Source: Bradyrhizobium sp. U87765 SZCCT0048 (GTDB lineage Bacteria > Pseudomonadota > Alphaproteobacteria > Rhizobiales > Xanthobacteraceae). Taken from it: DNA of 64,000 nucleotides. The notes below the pieces were generated by a model. That model was given only the letters and a program-made list of their open reading frames with translations, was not told where the DNA came from and searched no databases. A program made the position numbers and the translations under genes. Of the stretch, positions 46,855 to 56,008 are shown in pieces (positions within the stretch are counted from its first letter, which is position 1; the number at the start of each line of letters is the position of its first letter). Where the stretch lies: contig NZ_JAFCMM010000001.1 in assembly GCF_018131225.1 (NCBI RefSeq), positions 2,170,001 to 2,234,000 on the forward strand, written 5' to 3'.

Positions 46855-47526
46855 GTGCGCCGCGCCGACCGCCTGATCGACCTCGTGGCCCGCCTCAAGG
46901 CAAGGCCCGTCAACCGCGCCGACGACCTCGCTGCGGCGATGGAGACATCCGTGCGCACCATCTACCGCGATATCGCCACGCTGCAGGCCCAGGGCTTTCC
47001 GATCGAAGGCGCCGCCGGCGTCGGCTATGTGCTGCGCGGCGACGTTGACCTGCCGCCGCTCGCATTCGACCACGATCAAATCGACGCGGTCGCCCTCGGC
47101 CTTGCGTTTGTCGAGCAGGTCGGTGACCCCGACCTCGTCGCCGCGGCCAGGGCAGCCCGTGCCAAGATCGACGCCGCTTGGGGCAATGGCCCGACCCCGC
47201 CGCCCTCGCAGCGGCGGTTGCGGGCGCGCCAGCTGTTCGAGCAGCGAGCGCCGGATTGCGCCGCGCAGATCCGCGCCGCGATCCGCGGGCGTAAACGTCT
47301 CGGCTTTGCGTATCACGACGCTCAGCAACGCCGGTCGGCGCGCGACGTGCACCCGCTGGCGCTGACCACCTATGCCCATGGCTGGCTTCTGATCGCATGG
47401 TGTCCGCAGCGCAGCGATTTCCGCGTGTTTCGCCTCGACCGCATGACCGAGGTCGCGGTCCGCGCCGACACCTTCACGGAAACACCGGGGCAGGATCTCG
47501 CCACTTACCTTCGGCAACGGCACTGA
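46855..47526 (+). CDS. WYL-domain transcription regulator (YafY-like)
   Basis: The 223-residue product has a DeoR-type helix-turn-helix (RADRLIDLVARLKAR, ADDLAAAMETSVRTIYRDI, LQAQGFPIEG) and a C-terminal WYL-type sensor domain (IRGRKRLGFAYHD, HPLALTTYAHGWLLIAWCP, FRVFRLDRM). WYL proteins bind nucleic acid or small ligands and often respond to stress. The start is GTG 46855. It diverges from the thioesterase gene with 97 bases between and converges on the ankyrin gene with 12. Confidence 0.88.
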   Translation: MRRADRLIDLVARLKARPVNRADDLAAAMETSVRTIYRDIATLQAQGFPIEGAAGVGYVLRGDVDLPPLAFDHDQIDAVALGLAFVEQVGDPDLVAAARAARAKIDAAWGNGPTPPPSQRRLRARQLFEQRAPDCAAQIRAAIRGRKRLGFAYHDAQQRRSARDVHPLALTTYAHGWLLIAWCPQRSDFRVFRLDRMTEVAVRADTFTETPGQDLATYLRQRH

Positions 47527-47538
47527 ACGCAGCGATCC

Positions 47539-49188
47539 TCACGCCTGGTCGCGCGGCGCCAGCAGCACCTCGGTGACGGCGTCGGAAAAGCGCTTGCTGC
47601 GTCCCGCAATCAGCACCGCGTCCGCATCCTCGGGATCGGGTGTCGCCGACGGCATGCCGGCATCGAGCAACGCCCTGGCACAGCCGACCCAGTCGCCGCC
47701 CTCGACCGGCTCGTTGCACGATGCCCAGCTCAGGGTTCCGGAGGCGTTGTCGCCAAAACCATGCTCCTCGGTCCATGTCGCGCCATGCGCCAGCAGAAAG
47801 CGCGTCAACTCGGCGTTGCCACGGAAGACGGCGAGATTGAGTGCCGATGCGTCCCAATCCCCGCCACGAATGGTGATCGGCCATCCCAGCTCGACCATTA
47901 GCCGCGCGCCTGCGTCGCCCCCGCCTGCGGCCATGTCGGGCAACAGCCGCAGCTGGGCCGCCGACAGCGCCGCCGGCAGGTCGGGCCGCCGCGCCTGAAG
48001 ACGGCGCGCTTCATTCGCATCGCCGCGCGCGCAGGCCGCGACGAACAGCTCGTCCTCGGACGTCGCCTCCGCCGCGCCTGCGGCACGCAGCAACTGCGCG
48101 ACATCCTCCAGTCCGAACTGCAGCGCCAGGCTGTAGGCACCGATGCCCGACGCCGAGCGCGCGGTCGGATCGGCGCCGGCCTTCAACAGCGCCGCGACAT
48201 GGCGCACCGATTGCCGGCGGCGGATCGCCCACAGCAACGGCGTGCCCCAGTCGGTCAGCGGCGCATTGCCCGCCGGCTCGTTGGCATCGCCGCCATGCTG
48301 CAGCAGGAGCTCGATCGCATCGCTGCCCGGCAGGTCGAGCGCGCGGTAGAGTGCATTGCTGCCTGTGACCCGCGCGCCATGCTCCAGCAACAGGCGGGTA
48401 CAGGCCGGGTTTTCCAGTGAATGATAGAGCGACTCGCCATCGTTTGGATCCGCTCCCGCATCGAGCAGCATTGCTGTAAGCGCGACATCGTGGTTCTGGC
48501 CGGCGGCGCCATAGAGCGCCGACAACGGGTAGCGATCATCCGGCGCGTTCAGCGAGGCCGGCGGCAGGCGGCTGCTGACACGCTGGTTGACGTCCGCGCC
48601 GGCCGCCAGCAGTTGCTGCGCGCAGCGATGGAGGCGATCGCGAAACTCGGGGACCTGGAGAAGGCTGGAATGGGCGACGGCGACCAATGGCGGCAACGCC
48701 AGCGGGCCACCCGGCCGATGCAGCCACGCAGGATCGTCCTGCGTCGCCCGTTGCAGCACCGCCGCGTCACCGACCGCGCAGGCGAGATAGGGATCATCGC
48801 CGACGAGCCCGGCATGCTCCGCCAGCATCCGCACCGCGACGCGAGGGTTGGCGCGATCCTCGGTCCCATGAAGGTCGCCCGCGTAGACCAGCCCGAGCCA
48901 GCGCCTGACGAGATCAGCGCGATCGTCGCGAGACGTCGACTGTGCCTCGACGTAGCGTTTCAGGTCAGCCCATGACAGGAAGCCGTTGTCGCGCGCGATG
49001 CAGGATTGTGCATCGTGCAGCTTCAGGCCGAGGGCGGCAAGATCGTCATCGCCGCGACCGGCGGCCGCCGGAAGCGCGCGGCGCAAGCGCGCCATCGCGT
49101 CGGCATCCCCGCGGCGATAGTCGCGGATCAGATCCTTGGCTTGTTTCTTGAGATGTTCGAGATTCAGGCGATCGGTCGATCGGCTCAT
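47539..49188 (-). CDS. Ankyrin-repeat protein
   Basis: The 549-residue product starts with LNLEHLKKQAKDLIRDYRRG, an opening I associate with long ankyrin proteins of this family of bacteria. Ankyrin units occur at about 200-360 and 440-520: LLAAGADVNQR, LLDAGADPNDG, LLEHGARVTG, LLQHGGDANEP, LLKAGADPTAR and FLLAHGATWTEEH. There is no signal peptide. Ankyrin repeats bind other proteins. GGAGG lies 6 bases before the ATG. Partner unknown. Confidence 0.88.
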   Translation of the reverse strand: MSRSTDRLNLEHLKKQAKDLIRDYRRGDADAMARLRRALPAAAGRGDDDLAALGLKLHDAQSCIARDNGFLSWADLKRYVEAQSTSRDDRADLVRRWLGLVYAGDLHGTEDRANPRVAVRMLAEHAGLVGDDPYLACAVGDAAVLQRATQDDPAWLHRPGGPLALPPLVAVAHSSLLQVPEFRDRLHRCAQQLLAAGADVNQRVSSRLPPASLNAPDDRYPLSALYGAAGQNHDVALTAMLLDAGADPNDGESLYHSLENPACTRLLLEHGARVTGSNALYRALDLPGSDAIELLLQHGGDANEPAGNAPLTDWGTPLLWAIRRRQSVRHVAALLKAGADPTARSASGIGAYSLALQFGLEDVAQLLRAAGAAEATSEDELFVAACARGDANEARRLQARRPDLPAALSAAQLRLLPDMAAGGGDAGARLMVELGWPITIRGGDWDASALNLAVFRGNAELTRFLLAHGATWTEEHGFGDNASGTLSWASCNEPVEGGDWVGCARALLDAGMPSATPDPEDADAVLIAGRSKRFSDAVTEVLLAPRDQA

Positions 49189-49365
49189 CGGAAACCTCCG
49201 TGCATGACACGCCGACGACCCGCAAGACCGGCTGCACAAAGGCTGGAAGCTGCGATCAGAACGATGACAGGTGGGTTCAACCCTTCCCGCGGGCCCGGGC
49301 GCGGCCTGCACCGCGCCCCAACCTTATGGCTGCCTTCGGTGCCGGTCAACCGACGGCACCGTGCC

Positions 49366-49719
49366 TCAAGCCTTCGGCAGGCGATGCGCCGTGCCGTCCT
49401 CCGACCATTCGGTCACGGCGCCGTGCTCGTTATCGACAACGCTCATCAGATCGAAATACCGCAGCGTCGGCTCATGGCCAGTGCGATGCTTGACGGCCGC
49501 GCGCCATTCGGCGTTGTGGGCGCGCTGCGCCGCCTCGATCGAGGGCCAGATATAGAAGCCCGCGCCTGTGCCGGTATCGTCGCCGAGCCCCCACAGGAAG
49601 TGCTTGCGCACGAGTTCGGTGTTGGCCGTCCATTTCGGCACGATTGCGCGCACCGCATCGAGCTCCTGCGCTCGCGTCCAGCCCTCGGGAAGCGTGAAGG
49701 TCACCAGTTCGACAATCAT
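49366..49719 (-). CDS. YdhR-like monooxygenase-fold protein
   Basis: The 117-residue product begins MIVELVTFTLPEGWTRAQ and contains ELVRKHFLWGLGDDTG and FYIWPSIEAAQRAH, the pattern of the dimeric alpha/beta-barrel YdhR group. Members are annotated as putative monooxygenases without a known substrate. AGGACA lies 5-6 bases before the ATG. It follows mutY after 52 bases on the same strand; a functional link is not apparent. Confidence 0.75.
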   Translation of the reverse strand: MIVELVTFTLPEGWTRAQELDAVRAIVPKWTANTELVRKHFLWGLGDDTGTGAGFYIWPSIEAAQRAHNAEWRAAVKHRTGHEPTLRYFDLMSVVDNEHGAVTEWSEDGTAHRLPKA

Positions 49720-49771
49720 GTTGTGTCCTGCCCTGTCGTTCATGACGTGAAGAAGAACGGTCGCAACCGCG

Positions 49772-50884
49772 TTACGGTGCGTCGTCACCGAGCCCGTGCG
49801 CCACCACCTTGCGCATCACATTGGGCAACGCCTCGTCTGCGAGGGTAGCGATCGGCACCCAACGCATACCGTCCGGCGCACGGGTGCGCGGCGGCACATC
49901 GGCGGTGTAGACGGCAAGCTCCAGCGGGAAATGCGTGAACACATGCGTTACGGTCCCCAGCCGGCGATGCCAGCGCGTCACGCCCTTGAGTTCCGGCGCT
50001 TCGCCCAGCGCCTCGCTGTCCGCGAGACCGGCGCGCCACTCCGACGTCGGAACTTCGGTCATGCCGCCCAGCAACCCCTTCGGTGGCCGCGTGCGCACCA
50101 GCAGTTCGTCGCCGCGCCGGACAACAAAGGCAGCGCCACTGCGCAGCACGCCACTTTTCTTCGGGGCCTTGCGCGGGAAGGTATCCTGATCGCCGCGCGC
50201 CAGTGCCGCGCAGCCACCATTGAGCGGACAGAGGGCACAGGCCGGCTTTTTGGGCGTGCAGATGGTAGCGCCGAGATCCATCAGCGCCTGGGCGCTGTCA
50301 CCGGCGCGGGCCGGGCCGAGCAGCGTCGCAGCGAGCTGCTGGATCTGCGGCTTGGATTTCGGCAGCGCCTCCTCCACCGCGTACAGACGCGACACGACAC
50401 GTTCGATATTGCCGTCGACCGGCATGGTGCGCCGGTCGAACGCGATCGCCGCGATCGCCGCGGCGGTATAAGGGCCGATGCCGGGCAGCGACCGCAACCC
50501 CTCCTCGCTGTCGGGGAACATGCCGCCATGATCACGCAGCACCGCGACCGCGCAGGCGTGCAGGTTGCGGGCCCGCGAATAGTAGCCGAGCCCCGCCCAC
50601 AGCCGCAGCACATCGTCGAGGCTGGCCGCGCCGAGGTCACTCACCGTCGGCCAGCGCGCGGTGAACTTCTCGAAATAAGGGCCGACCGCCCGGACCGTCG
50701 TCTGCTGGAGCATGATCTCGGAAAGCCAGACCCGGTAGGGATCGGCCGTCTCCCCCGGCAGCGCCCGCCAGGGCAGCCGGCGGCGATGGCGGTCGTACCA
50801 GGCGAGCACCGCCGCCGCCCGGTCGGGGGCGTCCGCAGCCGCTTGCGATTTCTTTCGCCGCGCCGCGGCACCTGATATGCTCAT
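49772..50884 (-). CDS. mutY: A/G-specific adenine glycosylase MutY
   Basis: MutY removes adenine mispaired with 8-oxoguanine. The 370-residue product has EIMLQQTTV (catalytic Glu), the helix-hairpin-helix LPGIGPYTAAAIAAIAF with VDGNIERVVSRL after it, the 4Fe-4S loop Cys-x6-Cys-x2-Cys-x5-Cys (CTPKKPACALCPLNGGC) and a C-terminal NUDIX-like domain reading 8-oxoguanine. ATG 50884 is chosen because the open frame upstream overlaps the divergent dciA-like gene. All ligands are present. Confidence 0.95.
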   Translation of the reverse strand: MSISGAAARRKKSQAAADAPDRAAAVLAWYDRHRRRLPWRALPGETADPYRVWLSEIMLQQTTVRAVGPYFEKFTARWPTVSDLGAASLDDVLRLWAGLGYYSRARNLHACAVAVLRDHGGMFPDSEEGLRSLPGIGPYTAAAIAAIAFDRRTMPVDGNIERVVSRLYAVEEALPKSKPQIQQLAATLLGPARAGDSAQALMDLGATICTPKKPACALCPLNGGCAALARGDQDTFPRKAPKKSGVLRSGAAFVVRRGDELLVRTRPPKGLLGGMTEVPTSEWRAGLADSEALGEAPELKGVTRWHRRLGTVTHVFTHFPLELAVYTADVPPRTRAPDGMRWVPIATLADEALPNVMRKVVAHGLGDDAP

Positions 50885-50911
50885 GCCGTTATCTATCCGG
50901 CTGCCCCCACG

Positions 50912-51391
50912 ATGAACAAGCCCGGCCCCATCACCGCCAAACCGCTGTCCGTCCTCGCCGGCCGGGCCATCAACGACGTCTTCGCCAAGCAGGGCTTCGC
51001 GTCGCGCGAACTCGTGACCCGCTGGGGCGAAATCGCCGGCGCCGAGATCGCACGCCATTCCCAGCCGCTCAAGATCCAGTGGCCTCGCCAGGTCGAGGGC
51101 CGCCCGGCCGAGCCGGCGACGCTGGTGCTGCGGGTGGAAGGACCGATGGCGCTCGAGATCCAGCACACCTCGGACGTCATCCTGCAAAGGGTCAACCGCT
51201 TCTTCGGCTGGAATGCGATCGGCCGGCTGGCACTGCGCCAGGCGCCGTTGTCCAGGCCGTCACGGCCCAAGCGGCCCCCGCCGCCCGACCCGAAGGATGT
51301 GGCGCGCGTCGCCGCCACGCTCGACGCGGTCGAGGACGACGACCTGCGCACCGCGCTGGCCCGTCTCGGCGCAGCGATCAAGTGGAAGTGA
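50912..51391 (+). CDS. DUF721 (DciA-like) protein
   Basis: DciA is the widespread bacterial helicase-operator that helps DnaB load. The 159-residue product has the DUF721 core: LAGRAINDVFAKQGF, LVTRWGEIAG, LVLRVEGPMALEIQH and ILQRVNRFFGW, followed by a Pro-rich linker and a helical C-terminus. Only 27 bases separate its ATG from that of mutY. The next gene, dsbA-like, follows after 110 bases. Assignment to DciA rests on the domain, not on tests. Confidence 0.87.
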   Translation: MNKPGPITAKPLSVLAGRAINDVFAKQGFASRELVTRWGEIAGAEIARHSQPLKIQWPRQVEGRPAEPATLVLRVEGPMALEIQHTSDVILQRVNRFFGWNAIGRLALRQAPLSRPSRPKRPPPPDPKDVARVAATLDAVEDDDLRTALARLGAAIKWK

Positions 51392-51501
51392 GGCGCGGCG
51401 ACCGTTCAGCATCCGGGCGCGCCATTGCCACAATTGCGGTTTCAAGCTAGCGAACACCGCGAACCGCCGATCCGACTGACCGCCGCTCCAGGAGACGTCC
51501 C

Positions 51502-52164
51502 TTGATCCTCACGCGCCGCACCTTCTCCGCCCTCCTGTCCATGACCGGCCTTGTCGCGCTGGCCGGCCTGTCGCCGCTGCGACTGATCGGCTCCGCCTTC
51601 GCCCAGAGCCAGTCGGCAGCCGACGTCGCCAAGCCAAGCCCGCTCGGCGACATGGCGCTCGGCCCGGAGAATGCCTCCGTGACCATCGTCGAGTACGCCT
51701 CGATGACCTGCCCGCATTGTGCGGCGTTCACTGCCGAGGTGTTCCCCAAGATCAAGGCCGCCTACATCGACACCGGCAAGGTGCGATTCATCTTCCGTGA
51801 ATTCCCGCTCGACCTCGTCGCGGCCGCCGGCTCGATGATGGCTCGCTGCATCGCCAAGGACGACGCGCAGAAGTACTTCGCCGTGGTCGACGTGCTGTTC
51901 AAGCAGCAGACCGACTGGGTGGTGAAGGCGCCGATCGAGCCGCTGAAGCGGATCGGCAAGCAGGCCGGCCTCAGCGACGAGGCCTTCAACGCCTGCCTGA
52001 AGGACCAGAAAATCCTCGACGGCATCAAGGCGACACAGGAACACGCCGCCGACAAGCTCAAGGTCAATTCCACCCCGAGCTTCTTTGTCAACGGGACGCT
52101 GGTGAAGGGCGAAACGTCGTTCGAGAGCTTCCAGAAGATGATTGATCCGCTGCTCAAGGCGTGA
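51502..52164 (+). CDS. DsbA-family thiol:disulfide protein with Tat-like signal
   Basis: The 220-residue product has a twin-arginine-type signal (LTRRTFSALLSMTG, cut near residue 35 after AFA) and a thioredoxin-fold domain with the active site CPHC in EYASMTCPHCAAF and the cis-Pro loop NSTPSFFVNG. It would oxidise or reduce periplasmic disulfides. The start is TTG at 51502 with CAGGAGA 7 bases upstream. A terminator follows. The order dciA-like, dsbA-like, smc is common in alphaproteobacteria. Confidence 0.91.
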   Translation: MILTRRTFSALLSMTGLVALAGLSPLRLIGSAFAQSQSAADVAKPSPLGDMALGPENASVTIVEYASMTCPHCAAFTAEVFPKIKAAYIDTGKVRFIFREFPLDLVAAAGSMMARCIAKDDAQKYFAVVDVLFKQQTDWVVKAPIEPLKRIGKQAGLSDEAFNACLKDQKILDGIKATQEHAADKLKVNSTPSFFVNGTLVKGETSFESFQKMIDPLLKA

Positions 52165-52197
52165 CCGAGAGCCCGATCGTCACCACCAGGATCCAGG

Positions 52198-52224
52198 CGC
52201 GGCCCGTCGGGCCGCGTTTCATTT
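52198..52224 (+). terminator. Terminator after the dsbA-like gene
   Basis: CGCGGCCCG-T-CGGGCCGCG is a near-perfect palindrome (practical stem of 7 bp with a 5-base loop), followed by TTTCATTT. It begins 33 bases after the stop codon. Confidence 0.8.
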
Positions 52225-52520
52225 GATAACGCAGGGTTCCGACAACGGAACCAGAGGGCCGGGTGTGGAGCGCGCAGGCCCCATGCGCCGAAAATGCTCG
52301 CGGTCACGCAAAAGCTGCTCTAAATAGCTGAAAAATTGTGGATAAAAGGCTTGGGAAAAGCCTCGTGAATCCACGGCCGCCGGTTGCTCTTGCCCCGCGG
52401 CCTCGCCATTGTCGGCCGATACAAGCGGCGGTCCCCGACTCAGCTAAGCTACGGCCCAGGCACGCTATCGCCTTGACCCGGCAGGACATTTGACCGACCT
52501 GCCAACAGAGCACAGTGTCC
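52225..52520. promoter_or_regulatory. Promoter region of smc with GANTC and DnaA-type sites
   Basis: This stretch carries the DnaA consensus TGTGGATAA (52337-52345) in an AT-rich patch, and two GANTC sites (GAATC 52367-52371, GACTC 52437-52441). Each alone could be chance. Together they would fit cell-cycle control of smc, but no promoter box is clear. Confidence 0.4.
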
Positions 52521-55500
52521 ATGAAACTCACTCGCCTTCGCCTTCACGGATTCAAGTCGTTCGTCGAGCCGACGGATTTCCACATCGAGCCAGGCCTCAC
52601 CGGCGTGGTCGGCCCCAACGGCTGCGGCAAGTCCAACCTTGTCGAAGCACTGCGCTGGGTGATGGGCGAGACCTCGCATAAATCGCTGCGAGCCACCGAC
52701 ATGGATTCGGTGATTTTCTCCGGCTCGGGTAACCGTCCGTCGCGCAACCACGCTGAAGTGTCGATGACCATCGACAACGCCCAGCGCACCGCGCCGGCGG
52801 CGATGAACGATCAGGACGTCCTCGAGATCACGCGCCGTATCGAGCGCGAGGCCGGCTCCAACTACCGCATCAACGGCCGCGACGTCCGTGCCCGCGACGT
52901 GCAGATCCTGTTCGCCGACGCAGCGACCGGCGCGCGCTCTCCTGCCCTCGTCCACCAGGGCAAGATCGGCGAAATCATTCAGGCCAAGCCGGAGCAGCGC
53001 CGCCGCGTGCTGGAAGACGCTGCAGGCGTCGCCGGCCTGCACGCCCGCCGCCACGAGGCCGAACTGCGCCTGAAGGCCGCGGAAACCAACCTCACACGCG
53101 TCGAGGACGTGGTCGGCCAGCTCACGGGCCAGATCGACGGCCTCAAGCGCCAGGCGCGCCAGGCGATCCGCTACCGCGAGGTCGCCGCACGGGTGCGCAA
53201 GGCCGAGGCCATGCTGTTCCACCTGCGCTGGATGCAGGCGCACGCCGACGTCAACGAATCGGTTCAGGTCCATGATCTCGCGGTACGCGAGATGGCGGAG
53301 CGCACCCGCCATCAGGCGGAAGCCGCCCGCATCCAGGCGATCCGCGCTTCGGAAATGCCGCACCTGCGCGAGGGCGAAGCCCGCGCCGCCGCCGGCCTTC
53401 AGCGCCTGACCAACGCCCGCGAGCTGCTTGACCGCGAGGAAGAGCGCGCCAAGGAGCGCATCACCGAGCTCGACCGCCGCGTCGCCCAGTTGACCGCCGA
53501 CATTGCCCGCGAGCAGCGCCAGTCGTCCGACGCCGACGTGGCGCTCGAGCGCCTCGACGCCGAAGACGCGGTGCTCAAGGAAGAGATCAAGGCGCGCGTC
53601 GAGAAGCGCAGCGGCGCGGACGAGCGCGTCGCCGAGGCCGACGCGACGCTGGCCGCCGCCGAGCGCACCTTCGCCGAGCTGACCACCGCGCTTGCGGACC
53701 TCAGCGCCAAGCGCAACCAGCTCGAGGCCAACGTCCGAACCCACCAGACCCGCGTCGCCCGGCTCGATCAGGAGGTCGCCAGCGTCGAGGCCGAGATCGC
53801 GCGGCTCGCCCAGGAGACCGGCGCATTCGGTGACGTCGATGCGCTGGCCGCGGCGATCGAAACCGCACAGCAGTCGCTCGCCGCGGCCGAGATGGCCAGC
53901 CGCGAGAGCGAGACCGCCCACGTGGTCGCGCGCCAGACGCTGGAAGCGTCGCGCTCGCCGCTGGTCGAAGCCGACAAGCGGGTGCAGCGCCTGGAGACCG
54001 AGGCGCGCACCATCTCCAAGCTGCTCGATGGCGAGACCAAGAACCTGTGGCCGCCGATCATCGACGGCGTCACCGTCACCAAGGGCTATGAGAAGGCGCT
54101 CGGCGCCGTGCTCGGCGACGATCTCGACGCCCCGGTCGACCCGTCCTCGCCGATTCGCTGGACCGATATTGGCGTACTCGAGGGCGACCCTGCGCTGCCC
54201 GAAGGCGCAGAACCGCTCGCTGCCCATGTCAGCGCGCCCGCAGAACTTGCACGTCGCCTCGCCCAGATCGGCATTGTCGCCAAGGAGCGGGGTGCCGAAC
54301 TCGCCGGCCGGCTCAAGGCCGGCCAGCGTCTCGTGTCGCTGGAAGGCGACGTCTGGCGCTGGGATGGTTTCGTCACTGCAGCGCACGCGCCGACCGGCGC
54401 CGCCCGGCGTCTCGCCCAGCGCGCCCGCCTGACCGAGATCGAAACCGAGCTCGAGGAGGCGCGCTTCGACGCCGCCGCCAAGCGCGAGGCACTGGAGAAC
54501 GCCGAGCAGGAGCTCAAGGCAGCCGCGTTTGCCGAAACCGCCGCCCGCGACGCCTGGCGCGCCGCACAGCGAGAGGCCGACGCCACCCGCGAGCGCCATG
54601 CCGCCGCGGAACGCGAAATCAACCGCCACGCCGCGCGCAAATCCGCGCTCGACGAAGCCCGCACGCGCCTGCATTCGGACCGTGAAGAGGCCTTCGCGTC
54701 GCTCGAGTCCGCAACGATCTCGCTGGAGGAAATGCCCGCCAGCGGCGAAGCCGAGGCGCGACTCGCCGCGGTTCGCGACGACATGGAAGGCCATCGCCGG
54801 CTTGCCGCCCAGGTGCGCGCCGAAGCGCAGGCGCTGGCCCGCGAGGCCGAGCTCGCCGACCGCCGCGTGCAGGCCATCATCGCCGAGCGCACGGAGTGGC
54901 AGAGCCGCAAGGAAGGTGCCGGCTCTCAGATCGAGACCATCGAGACCCGCATCGCCGAAGTCAGCGCCGAGCGTGTCGAGCTCGAGAACGCCCCCGAGGT
55001 GTTCGAGCAGAAGCGCCGCGCGCTGATCAGCGAAATCGAACTCGCCGAAGCGGCGCGTCGCACCGCCGCCGACGCGCTGGCCGAGGCCGAGAACATGATG
55101 GCCGAGACCGACCGCGCGGCGCGCCTGTCGCTAGAGGCCCTGTCGAGCTCGCGCGAGAACACCGCCCGCGCCGAGGAACGCATGGAAGGCGCCCGCCGCC
55201 GCCTCGATGACACCGAGCGCGAAATCCGCGACGTGCTGGAGATCGAGCCTCAGGGCGTCGCGGCGATGGCCGAGATCACCCCGGAGACCGACTTGCCGCC
55301 GGTCGCCGAGATCGAAGGCGACCTGGAGCGCCTGCGGCGCGACCGCGAACGCCTCGGCGCCGTCAACCTGCGCGCCGAGGAAGAGCTGCGCGACGTCGAG
55401 ACCCAGCACGGCGCGCTGACCACCGAGCGCGACGACCTCGTCGAGGCGATCAAGCGCCTGCGTCAGGGCATCCAGAGCCTCAACAAGGAAGCGCGCGAGC

Positions 55501-55985
55501 GACTGCTCGGCTCGTTCGAAATCGTCAACGGCCATTTCAAGCGCCTGTTCACCGAGCTGTTCGGCGGCGGCGAGGCCGCGTTGCACCTGATCGAGAGCGA
55601 CGATCCTCTGGAAGCCGGCCTCGAGATCATCGCCAAGCCGCCAGGCAAGAAGCCGCAGTCGCTGTCGCTGCTGTCGGGCGGCGAGCAGGCACTGACCGCG
55701 ATGGCGCTGATCTTCGCCGTGTTCCTCACCAACCCCTCGCCGATCTGCGTGCTGGACGAAGTCGACGCGCCGCTCGACGACCACAACGTCGAGCGGTTCT
55801 GCACCCTGCTGCAGGAGATGGTGAGCACCACCGAGACGCGCTTCATCATCATCACGCACAACCCGATCACCATGGCGCGCATGAACCGGCTGTTCGGCGT
55901 CACCATGGCCGAGCGCGGCGTGTCGCAGCTCGTCTCCGTCGACCTCGAAGGCGCGGTGGAGATCCTCGACAAGAACGTGGCGTAA
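52521..55985 (+). CDS. smc: Chromosome segregation SMC protein
   Basis: SMC ATPases fold the chromosome. The 1154-residue product has the Walker A motif VGPNGCGKSN (about 30-39), a long coiled coil, a hinge around residues 495-615 (NLWPPIIDGVTVTKGYEKALG), a return coiled coil, the signature SLLSGGEQALTA (about 1050) and Walker B CVLDEVDAPLDDHN (about 1077). I use ATG 52521; GTG 52515, two codons earlier, is equally possible. Separate ScpA and ScpB partners are not in the window. Confidence 0.97.
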   Translation: MKLTRLRLHGFKSFVEPTDFHIEPGLTGVVGPNGCGKSNLVEALRWVMGETSHKSLRATDMDSVIFSGSGNRPSRNHAEVSMTIDNAQRTAPAAMNDQDVLEITRRIEREAGSNYRINGRDVRARDVQILFADAATGARSPALVHQGKIGEIIQAKPEQRRRVLEDAAGVAGLHARRHEAELRLKAAETNLTRVEDVVGQLTGQIDGLKRQARQAIRYREVAARVRKAEAMLFHLRWMQAHADVNESVQVHDLAVREMAERTRHQAEAARIQAIRASEMPHLREGEARAAAGLQRLTNARELLDREEERAKERITELDRRVAQLTADIAREQRQSSDADVALERLDAEDAVLKEEIKARVEKRSGADERVAEADATLAAAERTFAELTTALADLSAKRNQLEANVRTHQTRVARLDQEVASVEAEIARLAQETGAFGDVDALAAAIETAQQSLAAAEMASRESETAHVVARQTLEASRSPLVEADKRVQRLETEARTISKLLDGETKNLWPPIIDGVTVTKGYEKALGAVLGDDLDAPVDPSSPIRWTDIGVLEGDPALPEGAEPLAAHVSAPAELARRLAQIGIVAKERGAELAGRLKAGQRLVSLEGDVWRWDGFVTAAHAPTGAARRLAQRARLTEIETELEEARFDAAAKREALENAEQELKAAAFAETAARDAWRAAQREADATRERHAAAEREINRHAARKSALDEARTRLHSDREEAFASLESATISLEEMPASGEAEARLAAVRDDMEGHRRLAAQVRAEAQALAREAELADRRVQAIIAERTEWQSRKEGAGSQIETIETRIAEVSAERVELENAPEVFEQKRRALISEIELAEAARRTAADALAEAENMMAETDRAARLSLEALSSSRENTARAEERMEGARRRLDDTEREIRDVLEIEPQGVAAMAEITPETDLPPVAEIEGDLERLRRDRERLGAVNLRAEEELRDVETQHGALTTERDDLVEAIKRLRQGIQSLNKEARERLLGSFEIVNGHFKRLFTELFGGGEAALHLIESDDPLEAGLEIIAKPPGKKPQSLSLLSGGEQALTAMALIFAVFLTNPSPICVLDEVDAPLDDHNVERFCTLLQEMVSTTETRFIIITHNPITMARMNRLFGVTMAERGVSQLVSVDLEGAVEILDKNVA

Positions 55986-56008
55986 CGCCACGCGGGAGGC
56001 GACGCGGC

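Noticed and set aside
52449..54794. 781-codon minus-strand open frame opposite smc
   Set aside because: Shadow of the coiled-coil coding sequence of smc; no motif and no ribosome site.
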